From Pseudomonas viridiflava (GTDB lineage Bacteria > Pseudomonadota > Gammaproteobacteria > Pseudomonadales > Pseudomonadaceae), in assembly GCA_900596015.1 (NCBI GenBank), contig UVIF01000023.1, forward strand, positions 620,001-684,000: a stretch of DNA of 64,000 nt, written 5' to 3'. Both the position numbers and the translations under genes were made by a program. The notes below the pieces were generated by a model, which was not told where the DNA came from, did not search any database, and saw nothing but the letters and a program-made list of their open reading frames with translations. Below are positions 9,216-17,778 of this stretch, one piece after another; position 1 is the stretch's first letter; the number at the start of each line of letters is the position of its first letter.

Positions 9216-9231
9216 GCAGCCCGATCACGCG

Positions 9232-9939
9232 TCAGATCACCTTGACCGCACGGCCGATGAACTGGATGGGGCCGGTTGGCCTGCCTGTCGTAGAGCCTGA
9301 CTTGGGCTCCAGGGTCAGCTCGAACAACTGGTTGTTCTCCAGCGGCGGAAGCTTGTCCAACGCCACATGCACGCTCTGCCCCGGCTCCACCAGACCCAGC
9401 GAAACGGGACCTTGCCAGCTGTCGGCCTTGGTCCAGAACTGCAGGGCGCGGTCGGCCGGCACTGGCGCATCGCTCAATGGAATCAGCTGGACTTCCCTCG
9501 AATCGCTGGCCTGCACCACCCAGCCCGGCGCCTTGTCCTGCGGCGCGATGAGCACGACGACATAGGCTGGACCCGGCACTGGCGCGCGGACATTGAACAA
9601 CAAGGCCCCCAGCACCAGCGTTGCCGCCAGCCCGGCGCCCGCCAGCCCGCGCCAGACACCCAGGCGATTCCACCAGATCGGGATCGGCTGCGCGCCTGCG
9701 CCTTCGAGGCTGCGCTGGATCCGTGGCCACAGCGTCGCCGGCGTCTGCACAGGCGTGACGCGTTCAGCCAGTGGCAACAGGCGCGCTTCCCATGCATCGA
9801 CGGCCGCGCGCAGTTCGAGGTCAGTGGGCAGTCGCCGTTCCACGTCTGCCCGCCGCTCTGCATCGAGCGTTCCCAGCACGTACTCGCTGGCCAGTTCTTC
9901 AGTATTCATGGGTTCTACCGTCTCGCTTCGTTCGCTCAT
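9232..9939 (-). CDS. Anti-sigma factor, RskA/anti-sigma-K family
   Basis: A 235-residue inner-membrane protein. The N-terminal part (ELASEYVLGTLDAERRADVERRL) is the zinc-less anti-sigma domain, a single membrane helix lies near residue 110 (LAGAGLAATLVLGALLF), and the periplasmic remainder is the RskA domain. It should hold the sigma factor encoded just upstream. Its ATG (9937-9939) overlaps the sigma stop as ATGA, implying coupled translation; MNTEE at 9909 is an alternative start. Confidence 0.85.
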   Translation of the reverse strand: MSERSETVEPMNTEELASEYVLGTLDAERRADVERRLPTDLELRAAVDAWEARLLPLAERVTPVQTPATLWPRIQRSLEGAGAQPIPIWWNRLGVWRGLAGAGLAATLVLGALLFNVRAPVPGPAYVVVLIAPQDKAPGWVVQASDSREVQLIPLSDAPVPADRALQFWTKADSWQGPVSLGLVEPGQSVHVALDKLPPLENNQLFELTLEPKSGSTTGRPTGPIQFIGRAVKVI

Positions 9940-10490
9940 CCCATGCACTCGCGCAGTGATGCCAGGCTGCGCTTGATCCAAGCCTTGATCGTGCCCAGCG
10001 GCGTGTCCAGCCGCTGCGCGATTTCGGCATGGGTATAGCCATCCAGATAGGCGTGGTACAGGCACTGACGCCGCTGCGGCTCGAGTTGCTCCAGACACCC
10101 GTCGATCCGCGCGCTGCCCAGGGCCACATCCGCCGTCTCGTCGGCGAACAGCGATTGCAGATCGTCCTCGCTCAGCGTACGCAACCGGGCATTGCTGCGA
10201 ATGTGGTTGAGCGCAAGATGCCGCGTAATGGTGAACATCCACCCCCGTGCCGAACCGCGCTGCGCGTCGAAACTAGCCGCGTGCGTCCAGATCCGCAGGA
10301 ACGCATCGTGAACTATGTCCTCGGCCAGCGCCCGATCGCCGACGATACGCAAGGCCACGGCCAGGAGGCGACCGCCTTCGCGCTGATACAAGCCGTGCAG
10401 TGCCTGGCGATCGCCACGGGCACAGTTCTGCAAGGCAAATTCGTAATCGAATGGATTTTCCGGCAAGGACAAGAAAGACCGCCATGGCAA
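9936..10490 (-). CDS. ECF RNA polymerase sigma factor (SigK-like)
   Basis: A 184-residue ECF sigma factor with region 2 (residues 20-90; AEDIVHDAFLRIWTHA, then RGWMFTITRHLALNHIR) and region 4 (residues 125-180; YTHAEIAQRLDTPLGTIKAWI, the -35 binding helix-turn-helix). No ATG lies in frame upstream; a TTG at 10490 gives the full region 1.2/2 start. It is paired with the RskA-like anti-sigma factor. The DUF3455 gene upstream on the same strand may be a target. Confidence 0.88.
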   Translation of the reverse strand: MPWRSFLSLPENPFDYEFALQNCARGDRQALHGLYQREGGRLLAVALRIVGDRALAEDIVHDAFLRIWTHAASFDAQRGSARGWMFTITRHLALNHIRSNARLRTLSEDDLQSLFADETADVALGSARIDGCLEQLEPQRRQCLYHAYLDGYTHAEIAQRLDTPLGTIKAWIKRSLASLRECMG

Positions 10491-10568
10491 GTGGAAGAAT
10501 GAAGCTCGCTCGGCAGTGTAGACCAGACGCGCGAACTTGCCGTTCCGCGCGCCACGTCTATACGACTG

Positions 10569-11105
10569 TTACTTGGCGGACCAGAAAATGTAGTCGGCCT
10601 GGTATTTGACGGTTTCTTTCTGACCCTTCTGCGCGGTAGTACACGCGCTGGTGGGGGCTACGCCGCCCTTGAGTGCGGTGCGCTGGATGTAGGTCACGCC
10701 CTGCATGGCACCCTTGCCTTCGACCGGATTGGCCTTGACCAACTGGTAAGGCAGATTGCCGTCACCGGCGGGTGCGACGGCGACCTGGGTGCCGGTTACC
10801 TTGGAGCCGTCAGCCGACTGCCAAGTGGCGGGCGGGCCGAAATAAGTGCCTACTTGCTTGCCGGAGCGATCATTGAGAACGGCTTTGGGGCCGACGAACG
10901 TCCACTCGGTCTGGCCGGCGGCATTGGCCTTGTCACGGCATTCGTAAGTGATTTCGCCCATGCCGACGGTTTCCATCGCGACCTTGTTGCCTGCGGGAAC
11001 CTGAACCGGAGCTGGCAGATCCATCTGCGCGTGGGCAGTGGTGGCCAGTGCGAAGGTGGCGGCAAAGAGGACGTTGGTCAGGCAGAAACGGTGTGTGCTG
11101 TTCAT
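10569..11105 (-). CDS. DUF3455 domain-containing secreted protein
   Basis: A 178-residue protein. Residues 1 to 24 form a signal peptide ending THAQ (cleavage after TAHA likely). The rest matches the DUF3455 layout: PVQVPAGNKVAME, YECR, FVGPKAVLND, TWQSADGSKVTG and a C-terminal cysteine region (TSACTT). Function is unknown; the family is exported and often lies near ECF sigma genes, as here. The start is the ATG at 11105, after which the signal peptide begins (MNSTHRF). Confidence 0.8.
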   Translation of the reverse strand: MNSTHRFCLTNVLFAATFALATTAHAQMDLPAPVQVPAGNKVAMETVGMGEITYECRDKANAAGQTEWTFVGPKAVLNDRSGKQVGTYFGPPATWQSADGSKVTGTQVAVAPAGDGNLPYQLVKANPVEGKGAMQGVTYIQRTALKGGVAPTSACTTAQKGQKETVKYQADYIFWSAK

Positions 11106-11293
11106 CTCGTAAGCTCCATAAGAGTGATCGAACCGGCAGCGCCTTGTGTAGCTGCTGTAGGTACTACTCATCAGCCGGGCATTTGGATGCAGCTAAAAAA
11201 AGATTTTTCCTACAGCGCCCTTTCATATGCAGCGCAACCCCTGTCGCTAATTCGGGTCCATGCTTAAGCCCGCAGCAATTTCCAGAGAGCCCT

Positions 11294-12211
11294 ATGCCTT
11301 CCAACACCGCCACCAGCGACAGCTGGCCACAGCGTTTTCGCGACAAACCCTGGTTATGGACCCTCACCGGCCTGCTTCTGGCCGTCAGTGCGGTGGTGGT
11401 GGTGTGGAGCATCGTCAATGCCCTGCTGCACGCCGACCGTCAGCATGCCTGGTATGCGCTGCTGGGCGGTACCGGTGGCTTTGCAGCGACGGCCCTGGGC
11501 GCATTGATCGCCCTGGCACTCAGAGAAATATCTTCCAAGGTCCAGGACGTGATGCTCGGCTTCGCCGGCGGCATGATGCTGGCAGCCAGTACCTTCTCAC
11601 TGTTGCTGCCAGGCCTGGCAGCCGCCAATACCCACACCGACAGCTCTGCGGTCGCCGCCTTGGTGGTGATCCTCGGCCTGGGGCTTGGCGTAGGCTTGAT
11701 GCTGGCGCTGGACAAGGTCATTCCCCACGAACATGAGAACGCGGGCAGACACGGCCCGAACTCCGAACGAATTCACCGGGTATGGCTGTTCGTTCTGGCC
11801 ATTACCTTGCACAACCTGCCTGAAGGCATGGCCATCGGCGTGAGCCTGTCCGACGGCAACCTTGCGGTCGGCATCCCTCTGACCAGCGCAATCCTGTTGC
11901 AGGACATTCCAGAAGGTCTGGCCGTGGCCATGTCGCTGCGGGCAACGGGGCTGAGCGCGGGCAAGGCGGCCTTGGTGGCGATGGGTTCAGGTCTGATGGA
12001 GCCGCTGGGCGCTATGGTGGGGCTTGGGCTGTCGAGCGGGTTCGCGCTGTCCTACCCGATCAGCATGGGACTGGCCGCCGGCGCCATGATTTTCGTGGTG
12101 TCACACGAAGTGATTCCGGAGACCCACCGCAATGGTCACCAGACGCCGGCAACACTGGGGCTGATGCTGGGGTTCGCGGTAATGATGTTCATGGACACCG
12201 CACTAGGTTGA
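11294..12211 (+). CDS. ZIP-family divalent metal transporter
   Basis: A 305-residue inner-membrane protein with about eight membrane helices. The paired metal-binding signatures LHNLPEG (near residue 177) and LQDIPEG (near residue 205) and SHEVIPETH near the end are those of ZIP/GufA importers, which carry zinc or iron into the cytosol. A histidine-poor loop HEHENAGRHG lies between helices. Specific metal cannot be told. The last nine bases overlap the end of the convergent sirtuin gene. Confidence 0.87.
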   Translation: MPSNTATSDSWPQRFRDKPWLWTLTGLLLAVSAVVVVWSIVNALLHADRQHAWYALLGGTGGFAATALGALIALALREISSKVQDVMLGFAGGMMLAASTFSLLLPGLAAANTHTDSSAVAALVVILGLGLGVGLMLALDKVIPHEHENAGRHGPNSERIHRVWLFVLAITLHNLPEGMAIGVSLSDGNLAVGIPLTSAILLQDIPEGLAVAMSLRATGLSAGKAALVAMGSGLMEPLGAMVGLGLSSGFALSYPISMGLAAGAMIFVVSHEVIPETHRNGHQTPATLGLMLGFAVMMFMDTALG

Positions 12212-13048
12212 CGACTGACTGCCCTGGACCAGCCTTTGCGCTATCTGGGGCAGGACCTGCTCGCACGGCTGGGTGACCTTGATGCTGAGCAGTCCATCGG
12301 CGCGAGTGCGGCCCATGTTGATCGCCAGGAGGCGTTTGCCTTGGCGAGACATCTCCTGACACAGGCGAAAGCTCGAGTAGGCCATCAGTGATGAGCCGAC
12401 GATCAGCATGCCTGGCGCTGCCTCTACCGCCTTCCAGGCCGCCTGAGCGTGCTCCGGTTCGACGCCTCCGCCAAAGAACACCACATCGGGCTTGAGCAGG
12501 TCGCTTCCGCAGCAAGGACAATGGGGCATACGGAAGGCTTCAAGAAAGCGTGCTGCCAATTGCGCGTCGCCGTCAGGCGCGAGTACCGCATGCACATCCT
12601 GCAGGTAGGGGTTCTGTGCTTCGAGCAGCGACTGCACATCATCGCGCCGCAGTCGCATGCCACAGTCCAGACAGACCACCCGGTGCAGGTTGCCATGCAG
12701 TTCGACCACATTGCGGCTACCCGCTGCGTCGTGCAGCCCATCGACGTTCTGGGTGATCACGCCACTGATCAGGCCTTGCGCCTGCAACGCGGCGAGCGCT
12801 TGGTGAGCAGGGTTTGGCGTGGCCTGGTGTACACCGCGCCAGCCCACCATCGCACGCGCCCAGTACCGCTTGCGTGTGGCGGCGCTGGCGATGAAGTCCT
12901 GATGCATGATGGGCGCGCTGCCACGCCGGACCCCGTCGGTATCGCGATAATCGGGAATGCCCGAAGCGGTACTGATGCCTGCTCCGGTCAGTACCAGATA
13001 GGGCGCCTGCACCATCTGCTGGTAGAGGGCATCGGCGAGTTCGACCAT
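12203..13048 (-). CDS. Sir2-family NAD-dependent protein deacylase
   Basis: A 281-residue sirtuin. The NAD-binding GAGISTASGIPDYR stretch, the TQNVDGLH motif, the catalytic His in VELHGN, and the zinc-binding pairs CLDC and CPCC are all present. It would remove acyl groups from lysines using NAD, making nicotinamide. It belongs to the class II-like branch (RRGSAPI after the Rossmann motif) rather than the short CobB type, so I leave the symbol blank. It overlaps the ZIP gene tail-to-tail by nine bases. Confidence 0.9.
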   Translation of the reverse strand: MVELADALYQQMVQAPYLVLTGAGISTASGIPDYRDTDGVRRGSAPIMHQDFIASAATRKRYWARAMVGWRGVHQATPNPAHQALAALQAQGLISGVITQNVDGLHDAAGSRNVVELHGNLHRVVCLDCGMRLRRDDVQSLLEAQNPYLQDVHAVLAPDGDAQLAARFLEAFRMPHCPCCGSDLLKPDVVFFGGGVEPEHAQAAWKAVEAAPGMLIVGSSLMAYSSFRLCQEMSRQGKRLLAINMGRTRADGLLSIKVTQPCEQVLPQIAQRLVQGSQSST

Positions 13049-13132
13049 GGCTGCAAGTACCTCCGGTTAGCGTCCATCACAGGGTTCGACGTCTGCATGC
13101 AGACGGCCACATGGCCATGCAAAAGCGAAGGT

Positions 13133-13354
13133 TCAGGGTTGCGAGGCCGCGGCCTGTTCCATCAGCTCGTCAACCGCCTTGGCGCACTGGACACGGTAGT
13201 CGGCAGGCAGCAGGCAAAGCTGCGGGCTACCCAGCAGCCTGAGTTTCGCCGCCTCGCCAACCGCGCGCATGTCGACCCCACGCAGCGAAAATTCCTCTAG
13301 CAATGCCTGGATCGCATGGAGACGCTGATCCGGGCTGGACGTTGAAATCGACAT
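13133..13354 (-). CDS. Small hypothetical protein, 73 aa
   Basis: A 73-residue acidic/helical protein with no recognised domain. The start at the ATG at 13354 follows AAAGAACC, a modest ribosome site. Pattern: ALLEEFSLRGVDMRAVGEAAKLRLLG, which reads like a real amphipathic protein. It sits between the sirtuin (same strand, 84 bases) and the divergent DHH gene. Function unknown. Confidence 0.6.
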   Translation of the reverse strand: MSISTSSPDQRLHAIQALLEEFSLRGVDMRAVGEAAKLRLLGSPQLCLLPADYRVQCAKAVDELMEQAAASQP

Positions 13355-13550
13355 GGTTCTTTCCACGATAAAGTGCCTATGTGAAATGCACTGCTTGAGA
13401 TGACAATGACTGCCGGTGTCGACCAAATACTTCGCCGTGGCGATGGACGGTCGCCCGATCATGAATGGTTCGGCGTTGCCAGTCACGCGCTGGGGCCGGC
13501 AATCGCTTAGAATGCTCGACCTGCAACACCCGTCGATTCCGGAGCCTTAC

Positions 13551-14411
13551 ATGACCGCAGCCCCTACCACTACGCTTTGCATCTACCACGGAAACTGTGC
13601 CGACGGCTTCGGCGCAGCCTGGGTAGTGCGCAAGGCACTTGGGCCTGACGTCGAATTTCATGCCGCCGGGCACGGTCAGCCGCCACCCGATGTCAGCGGC
13701 AGGCGTGTGCTCATCGTCGACTTTGCCTACGATTACGAGACGCTCATGGCGATGGCGACCCAAGCCGTTTCGATCCTCGTGCTCGATCACCACAAGACTG
13801 CCCAGGCCGACCTGCTCAAAGTGCCGCCGGCCCCAGCCTTCGGCGAACAGGCAGAAGGCGGCAATGTGCATGCGCTTTTCGACATGAGCCGCTCGGGCGC
13901 GGGCCTGGCCTGGGACTACTTCTTCGCCGGCCAGCCGCGCCCTGCCCTTATCGATCACATCGAGGACCGCGACCTGTGGCGGTTCAACCTGCCGGGCACG
14001 CGCGAAGTGCTGTCCAATCTGTTCAGTTACCCGCAGGACTTTGCCGTGTGGGATGCGCTGCTGGCTGCGCCCGTCGAAACGCTGCTGGCGGACGGCATTG
14101 CGATCGAGCGGCAGCGGCAGAAAACCGTGGCCGATCTGCTGCGCGCCACCGCGCGGCGAATGTCGATCGGCGGCCACGACGTGCCGGTGGCCAACATACC
14201 TTCACTGTTCGCCAGCGATGCCGGCAACATCATGACCCAAGGCGAGCCGTTTGCCGCCTGCTACTCGGACGGCCCCAAAGGTCGCTCGTTTTCGCTGCGA
14301 AGCACCGATGAAGGCATGGATGTCTCGGAAGTCGCCAAACAGTTCGGCGGTGGCGGTCATCGCAATGCGTCGGGCTTCCGCGTACCGTACGGTCACGAAT
14401 TGACGCGCTAG
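13551..14411 (+). CDS. DHH/DHHA1-type phosphoesterase
   Basis: A 286-residue protein. The N-terminus YHGNCADGFGAAW and the DHHKT motif near residue 82 are the metal-binding motifs of DHH phosphoesterases; the C-terminal GGGGHRNASGF is the DHHA1 substrate loop. Relatives cleave short oligonucleotides or cyclic dinucleotides or phosphate esters; which applies here is unclear. The chosen ATG (13551) starts at the family N-terminus. Immediately followed by an 80-residue ORF. Confidence 0.85.
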   Translation: MTAAPTTTLCIYHGNCADGFGAAWVVRKALGPDVEFHAAGHGQPPPDVSGRRVLIVDFAYDYETLMAMATQAVSILVLDHHKTAQADLLKVPPAPAFGEQAEGGNVHALFDMSRSGAGLAWDYFFAGQPRPALIDHIEDRDLWRFNLPGTREVLSNLFSYPQDFAVWDALLAAPVETLLADGIAIERQRQKTVADLLRATARRMSIGGHDVPVANIPSLFASDAGNIMTQGEPFAACYSDGPKGRSFSLRSTDEGMDVSEVAKQFGGGGHRNASGFRVPYGHELTR

Positions 14412-14461
14412 GCGCAGGTGGAACGACCACCGATTACCCCTATTTTGCTGGAGAGCGTCAC

Positions 14462-14704
14462 ATGCCGCAGGAACGACTGGATCTACTGAAACTGCCCAAA
14501 GACGTCCGAGGCTCGGTCAATGGCCTGGTCCGCGCGTTGAATGCCGCAAGCACCAAGGCGGATGTGGAGCGCGAGGGCGCGCTTGAGATTGCCCTGATCC
14601 TGGGACTCGAACAGTCTCGCAAACTCAAGCCGGCCGACATCGAAGCGCTTTACATGATTTTCGATGACGCCAAGGAGGCACGCCTGCAAGCGTTGCAGAA
14701 TTGA
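14462..14704 (+). CDS. Small hypothetical protein, 80 aa
   Basis: An 80-residue, mostly helical and charged protein, preceded by GGAGAG at 14450-14455. It starts 51 bases after the DHH gene and is probably cotranscribed. No domain recognised. Sequence features: two helical stretches (LVRALNAASTKADVEREGAL and KPADIEALYMIFDDAKEARL). Confidence 0.65.
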   Translation: MPQERLDLLKLPKDVRGSVNGLVRALNAASTKADVEREGALEIALILGLEQSRKLKPADIEALYMIFDDAKEARLQALQN

Positions 14705-14720
14705 GCCTTCAGGTGGCCCT

Positions 14721-15941
14721 TCAAGCCGCAGCGCTACCTTCGAAAGGGGCCTGACGCAGGCAGTTGCGCCCGGCGTTCTTGGCGGCATACAGGGCCTTGT
14801 CGGCAGCACCTATCAGGTTGTGCGCCGATACATAGGGCGCGATGCCCATCGCTATGCCCACGCTGATGGTTACCCGAGCTCCAGCACCCAGGGCCGGATG
14901 GGCAAGCCCCAGGTCCGCCACCGCCGTGCACAGGTCCTGCCCCAACTGCCTGGCCTGCTGGCTGTCAGCCCCCACCAGCAGCACCAGCATCTCCTCGCCA
15001 CCGAAACGGAACGACATGGCGTTGGACTGCCTGGACAACTCCTTGATGGTTGCACTGACCTGCTTGAGACAGCTGTCCCCCTGCAGGTGGCCATAGCTGT
15101 CGTTGTAGAGCTTGAAGTGATCGATATCGATGAGGATTGCCGTCACACAGGTCGCTTCGGTACCCGCTGCCTGCCACAGTTGGGCTGTGACATCACCCTG
15201 ATGCCGCCGGTTGAACAGTTGAGTCAGTGGGTCTGTGCGAGCCATCTCGGTGAGTTGCACTTCCAGCAGGCGTCCGCGCAAGGCAAACAGATAGCTGAGT
15301 CGGCTCGCACGCTCGAGGAAATACGACGCCATCAGCAACAGCACCACCGTGGAGCCGTACAAGAAGGCATTGGCGCGCCACGTCACCGGGTCCATGAATC
15401 CCGCGATGTGAGTGGTCAGCAACTGGATGCCGAGCATGCTGGCCATGGCCGCCACCGCGAAGCGAAACGGTAACTGCTGAATCATCGTGCAATAGACCAT
15501 CAGCAACAGCATGCCTAACTGATAGTGCAGGCGATAGGGACTGTCGCTGTAGATCATCACCACCAGCGGCATCAGCGAAGATAATACCGTGGCCAGCGCC
15601 GACACCGTCTCCAGTGCTCGACGCGAAGTCAGGCGCTGGGCCAGCAGCAGGATGGCAACGATCATGGGGGTGATCAACAGCAGGCGCCCTACAGCGACAT
15701 AGGCGAACACATCTTCGAGGGCGAGCCAGTCGCTGATCAGGAACAGGTTGTAGATGACTGCCCCGCAGATGCCCGTGGATGTCAGGAACTGCAACCGCTG
15801 GCGTTGTGTATCGGCCTCGTAGCGACGTTCCAGTTCACGGTCGAACGTCAGACCACCTACGCCACTTGCAATGGCCTGCTCAACCAGTGCCATGGTGTGT
15901 GGTTCGGGGGAATGAGCCGGTTGAGCTTGAACGGCTTGCAT
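14721..15941 (-). CDS. Membrane-anchored diguanylate cyclase (GGDEF)
   Basis: A 406-residue protein. About six membrane helices occupy residues 55 to 210 (MASE-like sensor), followed by a GGDEF domain with the metal-binding DIDHFK near residue 272 and the active loop GGEEM at 314-318. These enzymes make cyclic di-GMP from two GTP, favouring biofilm life. I see no RxxD inhibitory site at the usual place before GGEEM, so product inhibition may be weak. It converges with the 80-residue gene. Confidence 0.9.
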   Translation of the reverse strand: MQAVQAQPAHSPEPHTMALVEQAIASGVGGLTFDRELERRYEADTQRQRLQFLTSTGICGAVIYNLFLISDWLALEDVFAYVAVGRLLLITPMIVAILLLAQRLTSRRALETVSALATVLSSLMPLVVMIYSDSPYRLHYQLGMLLLMVYCTMIQQLPFRFAVAAMASMLGIQLLTTHIAGFMDPVTWRANAFLYGSTVVLLLMASYFLERASRLSYLFALRGRLLEVQLTEMARTDPLTQLFNRRHQGDVTAQLWQAAGTEATCVTAILIDIDHFKLYNDSYGHLQGDSCLKQVSATIKELSRQSNAMSFRFGGEEMLVLLVGADSQQARQLGQDLCTAVADLGLAHPALGAGARVTISVGIAMGIAPYVSAHNLIGAADKALYAAKNAGRNCLRQAPFEGSAAA

Positions 15942-16181
15942 GGGGCACCGGGAAATATGATTCAGAATTTTACTAGACTGCCCAATGATATCTTAGTGCC
16001 ATTATTGTGGGGCAATAGTTTGGCGCCAATGGAATGAACGGTCGTCATGACGTATCGGCGGTATCGAGTGGATACGCTTTCGCCCCTGCTGCCCGCTGTT
16101 CTGGCAAGGAAAGCTGTTCATGAATGAGGGTGTCAAAACCGACGATTCAAATAGTAGGTTTCAAACTGCCGGCCATCAGAT
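15942..16181. other. Intergenic region between diguanylate cyclase and iron cassette
   Basis: Divergent promoter region for the GGDEF gene and the sigma factor. No ORF or RNA was recognised; it is moderately AT-rich near 15950-16020. Confidence 0.4.
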
Positions 16182-16200
16182 GATAATGCGAGCCTTTATC
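16182..16200. promoter_or_regulatory. Fur box upstream of the FecI-like sigma gene
   Basis: The 19 bases beginning GATAATG and ending TTTATC match 14 of 19 Fur consensus positions. They end 25 bases before the sigma ATG, so iron-loaded Fur should repress the cassette. Confidence 0.75.
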
Positions 16201-16224
16201 ATCTGCTGATCCACGGGATCCTGC

Positions 16225-16740
16225 ATGCATCTTTCGGACACCGGCCCAGGCTTGGAACGACTCTATCAGGACCACCACTCCTGGCTCCGAGCCTGGTTGT
16301 ACGGCCGATTGCGCAACACCGCCGATGCCGCCGATCTGGCGCAGGACACATTCGTGCGTCTGCTGCAGCGCCGCACCCTGCAAACCATGGAGCAGCCGCG
16401 TGCCTATCTGCGAACTGTGGCACGCGGTCTGGTCATCGACCTGTGGCGGCGTCGGGATATTGAAAGAGCCTGGCTGGAAACGGTAGCGGAACTGCCCTGC
16501 GAACAGGCGCCTTCGCCTGAAACGGGACTTCTGGCGATCGAGGCGCTGGTGGCCATCGACTGCCTGCTGGACAGCCTGCGTCCCATCGTGCGTCGGGCTT
16601 TCCTGCTTGCGCAGCTCGAGGGCTTGAAGTGCCCCGCCATTGCCAGAGAGCTTGGAGTGTCCGTGCCAAGCGTGGAGCGTTACATCGCCCAGGCGCTGCG
16701 CGCTTGCTACACCGCGACCTTCGCGCAGGAAACACGGTGA
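16225..16740 (+). CDS. FecI-type ECF sigma factor for iron uptake
   Basis: A 171-residue iron-starvation sigma factor. Region 2 (NTADAADLAQDTFVRLLQR, then QPRAYLRTVARGLVIDLWRR) and region 4 (LEGLKCPAIARELGVSVPSVERYI) are complete. Under low iron it should be made and, when the receptor is occupied, released by FecR to transcribe the receptor gene downstream. It overlaps the fecR-like gene by four bases (GTGA). Confidence 0.9.
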   Translation: MHLSDTGPGLERLYQDHHSWLRAWLYGRLRNTADAADLAQDTFVRLLQRRTLQTMEQPRAYLRTVARGLVIDLWRRRDIERAWLETVAELPCEQAPSPETGLLAIEALVAIDCLLDSLRPIVRRAFLLAQLEGLKCPAIARELGVSVPSVERYIAQALRACYTATFAQETR

Positions 16741-17693
16741 GCACGCCATCTACCCTGGTGCCGCCGCAGATACTCGACACGGCCATCGACTGGTCGCTCA
16801 AGATCAGCTTCAACACAGCCGACGCGGCAACCCACGATGCCTTCCAGCACTGGCTGGCGGCCGACGCCCGGCATGCCCTGGCCTGGCAACGTCTGCAGGG
16901 TCTCAACGAGCCTTTTGCGCGGCTGCCGGCCAGTGCCGCGATGAGCGCCCTGAACCGACTTCCCACCGAACGCCGGCAGCGACGTCAATTGCTCAAGCTG
17001 CTCGTGCTGGGTTCATGTTCCGCCGCGATTGGCTGCGGCACCCAACGATACGTGCCGTGGCAACGCCTGCTCGCCGACTACAGCACCCGCACCGGGGAAT
17101 ACCGTCGCTGGACACTCCCCAGTGGCACCCTGCTCGAACTCAACACCGACAGCGCAGTGAAAACCGACGTCGAAGGCGCGCGGCGTTTCACGCTGTTGCG
17201 CGGCGAGATCAGTGCGGCAACAGGGGGCAGCGACACGCCCCTGCAGTTGACCACGCCGCACTGCCGGGTAGATGCGCTTCATGCACGCTTCGAGGCCAGG
17301 CTGTTCGGCGACCACACCTGCCTGACAGTCGCCGAGGGGACCATCAGCCTGGAGGCGAGTGCCGGGCGCCCAGCGCTCGAGATGCACGCAGGCGAGCAGT
17401 GGCTGGTCAGCCAGTCAGCGGCGCGGCGCACACCTGGGCCGGACACCGACCACGGTGCCTGGCGCGACGGTATGCTGATCGTTCGCAACCGGCCATTGGC
17501 CCAGGTGCTCGGCGAACTGTCGCGCTACCGGGTCGGTTACCTGAACTGGGAGCAACGCATTGCCACGCTGCCCGTCAGCGGTAACTTCAGTACCTCACAC
17601 GCCGATCAGTCGGTGGCGCTGATTGCCCGTGCGCATGGTCTGCACGTGCGAAAGATCACCCGCTATTGGTCCCACGTCGGCAAGGCATTGTGA
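16737..17693 (+). CDS. FecR-type transmembrane sigma regulator
   Basis: A 318-residue anti-sigma/activator. The cytoplasmic N-terminal domain (AIDWSLKISFNTADAATHDAFQHWL) is the DUF4880 type, one hydrophobic stretch lies near residue 90, and the FecR periplasmic domain follows (RRWTLPSGTLLELNTDSAV). The GTG at 16737 overlaps the sigma stop, a usual arrangement for this pair. It should pass the signal from the outer-membrane receptor to the sigma factor. Confidence 0.9.
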   Translation: MSTPSTLVPPQILDTAIDWSLKISFNTADAATHDAFQHWLAADARHALAWQRLQGLNEPFARLPASAAMSALNRLPTERRQRRQLLKLLVLGSCSAAIGCGTQRYVPWQRLLADYSTRTGEYRRWTLPSGTLLELNTDSAVKTDVEGARRFTLLRGEISAATGGSDTPLQLTTPHCRVDALHARFEARLFGDHTCLTVAEGTISLEASAGRPALEMHAGEQWLVSQSAARRTPGPDTDHGAWRDGMLIVRNRPLAQVLGELSRYRVGYLNWEQRIATLPVSGNFSTSHADQSVALIARAHGLHVRKITRYWSHVGKAL

Positions 17694-17778
17694 AACATCG
17701 ACGCGCCGTGATGGGATTTCGAATCTGGGACGGCATAGCTCATTGAATGCCTCACTCAATCCGTTCGAGATCCTCAAA